Positions 63,049 to 64,000 of a stretch of 64,000 nt of DNA are shown piece after piece (within the stretch, counting starts at the first letter, position 1; each line of letters opens with the position of its first letter). The notes below the pieces were generated by a model. That model saw nothing but the letters and a program-made list of their open reading frames with translations. It ran no database searches and was not told the DNA's origin. Location: the NCBI RefSeq assembly GCF_900637055.1, contig NZ_LR134338.1:4739001-4803000 (forward strand), read 5' to 3'. Source of the stretch: Brevibacillus brevis (GTDB lineage: Bacteria; Bacillota; Bacilli; Brevibacillales; Brevibacillaceae). The position numbers and the translations under genes were made by a program.

Positions 63049-64000
63049 ATGACAGCATCCGAGAGAAGTCTTGGCATCATGGCCCGGTGCCAGGGCTCCC
63101 ACTTTGTAGACAAAGGGTACTACAAAAAGCTTACGCTCTATGGACGCAAGCACGGCATTCGCGTCTTCGTTTTTTCACCACGTCAGGTTAACTTTTCCAC
63201 TCGTATGGTAAAAGGCTTCGAGTATCGCAATGGGTCCTGGCACGCGAAAGACTTCCCAATCCCCGCCTTTATCTATGACCGTTGCTTTGTGGGCCCATCT
63301 TATCGCCACTATAAACCATTTGTGGAAAAGTTGCAAAACGATCGCAACATTACGTTTTTGGGGCATGGTCTGTCTGGAAAATGGCAGGTGCACCAGATGC
63401 TCGCTAAGTCTCCTCTCCTCGCCCCGCTGCTCCCGCCTACTGAAATATTCTCTTATCCTGTGCTCCACGCAACCTTGCAAAAATACGGGGCAGCTATCAT
63501 CAAGCCTATGGCTGGGACTCACGGTATTGGTGTCGTGAGAATCAAAGAAGTACGCAGTGGATATGAAGCTTCTGGACGAAACCGAGACAATAAGCCTTTC
63601 ACTAGGCGAATCCGGGACACTGCCGGATTAAAAAGTTTTGTGTCTGTCTTTACTGCCGGCCGCAAGTTCCTGGTACAGCCCTATCTAGAGTTGCATACCC
63701 CGGATGGTACTCCATTCGATGTCCGTATTCTGGTTCAAAAAAACGAGCTGGGTAAATGGGGAACAACTGGCAAAGCTGTGCGTCTGGGAGACAAACGCAG
63801 TATTACCTCCAATTTGCACGGAGGAGGGAAAGCAACACCTCTGGCCTCTTTCCTGCCCCTTCACTTTACATCCGTAAAAGCGGCACGCATCGAGCAAACA
63901 ATCAACCGAGTGGCGGAAGAACTTCCCCGTTTTTTGGAAGAGTCACACGGCAGGCTCGTTGAGCTGGGAATCGATATCGGCATCGACACCGCAGGTAATG
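63049..64000 (+). CDS. Second YheC/YheD-family ATP-grasp protein (3' end outside window)
   Basis: The ATG is 5 bp after the previous stop; the frame stays open for at least 317 codons to the window edge. The N terminus LGIMARCQGSHFVDKGYYKKL and segments FIYDRCFVG, KYGAAIIKPMAGTHGIGVV, FDVRILVQKNELGKWGTTGKAVRLG and VELGIDIGIDTAGN parallel the preceding gene, indicating tandem paralogues cotranscribed in one operon. It lacks the roughly 120-residue N-terminal region of the first, as YheD/YheC pairs commonly differ. The GGCGAAGG ribosome site lies inside the end of the first gene. Confidence 0.9.
   Translation, partial: MTASERSLGIMARCQGSHFVDKGYYKKLTLYGRKHGIRVFVFSPRQVNFSTRMVKGFEYRNGSWHAKDFPIPAFIYDRCFVGPSYRHYKPFVEKLQNDRNITFLGHGLSGKWQVHQMLAKSPLLAPLLPPTEIFSYPVLHATLQKYGAAIIKPMAGTHGIGVVRIKEVRSGYEASGRNRDNKPFTRRIRDTAGLKSFVSVFTAGRKFLVQPYLELHTPDGTPFDVRILVQKNELGKWGTTGKAVRLGDKRSITSNLHGGGKATPLASFLPLHFTSVKAARIEQTINRVAEELPRFLEESHGRLVELGIDIGIDTAGN

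Overview
The window looks like a chromosomal segment of a spore-forming Firmicute of the Bacillales/Paenibacillaceae type, most likely Brevibacillus. This is an inference from gene content and order. The run polA-mutM-coaE, gapB, nrdR-dnaB-dnaI, phoP-phoR, citZ-icd-mdh, ytvI, fxsA, pyk-pfkA-accA-accD, malic enzyme, dnaE, ytpI, ytoI and yheB-yheC/D follows the order known from Bacillus subtilis, with local insertions. A monomeric B12-dependent ribonucleotide reductase and a family of long nested-palindrome repeats add a lineage-specific signature.

Region 1 (1-8440) is accessory DNA. A minus-strand operon carries three of the four genes of a Wadjet (JetABCD) plasmid-restriction system of the DUF2397/DUF2398/TIGR02680 subtype; jetD should lie just beyond the left edge. 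It is bounded by a degenerate copy of the 3' part of a tRNA-Ala gene. Then come one orphan gene and the intact tRNA-Ala(GGC), the usual arrangement at a tRNA integration hotspot.

Region 2 (8441-24000) holds a secreted ten-repeat BIG2 protein, a DUF218 protein, the helicase-loading genes dnaB-dnaI, the repressor nrdR, an HD-GYP protein, gluconeogenic gapB, the polA-mutM-coaE-transglycosylase operon, a divergent polysaccharide deacetylase and a CwlD-like amidase.

Region 3 (24000-32000) holds an EamA transporter with a candidate 46-residue membrane protein, a MarR-controlled efflux operon with two membrane-fusion proteins and a DHA2 pump, a VanW protein and a P-loop protein. Region 4 (32000-41720) holds phoP-phoR-phoU, citZ-icd-mdh, ytvI, fxsA and a thioesterase. 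Region 5 (41720-58140) holds a tandem repeat array, nrdJ with tandem NrdR boxes, pyk-pfkA, accD-accA with a small companion gene, a FadR-type regulator, malic enzyme, dnaE, ytpI and an ArsR-type regulator. Region 6 (58140-64000) holds another repeat pair, the CBS-hotdog regulator ytoI, yheB and two YheC/YheD ATP-grasp proteins, the last running off the right edge.

The metabolic genes form a coherent central-carbon block: glycolysis (pfkA, pyk), gluconeogenesis (gapB), the first TCA steps (citZ, icd, mdh), malate to pyruvate, and malonyl-CoA synthesis (accDA). The most unusual features are the Wadjet operon at a tRNA-Ala hotspot and the repeat family. The repeats have two element types, A and B, each about 200 bp, with nested inverted repeats whose arms show paired compensatory changes between copies, bounded by a shared terminal inverted repeat. 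All functional calls are by reading sequence; no database search was run.
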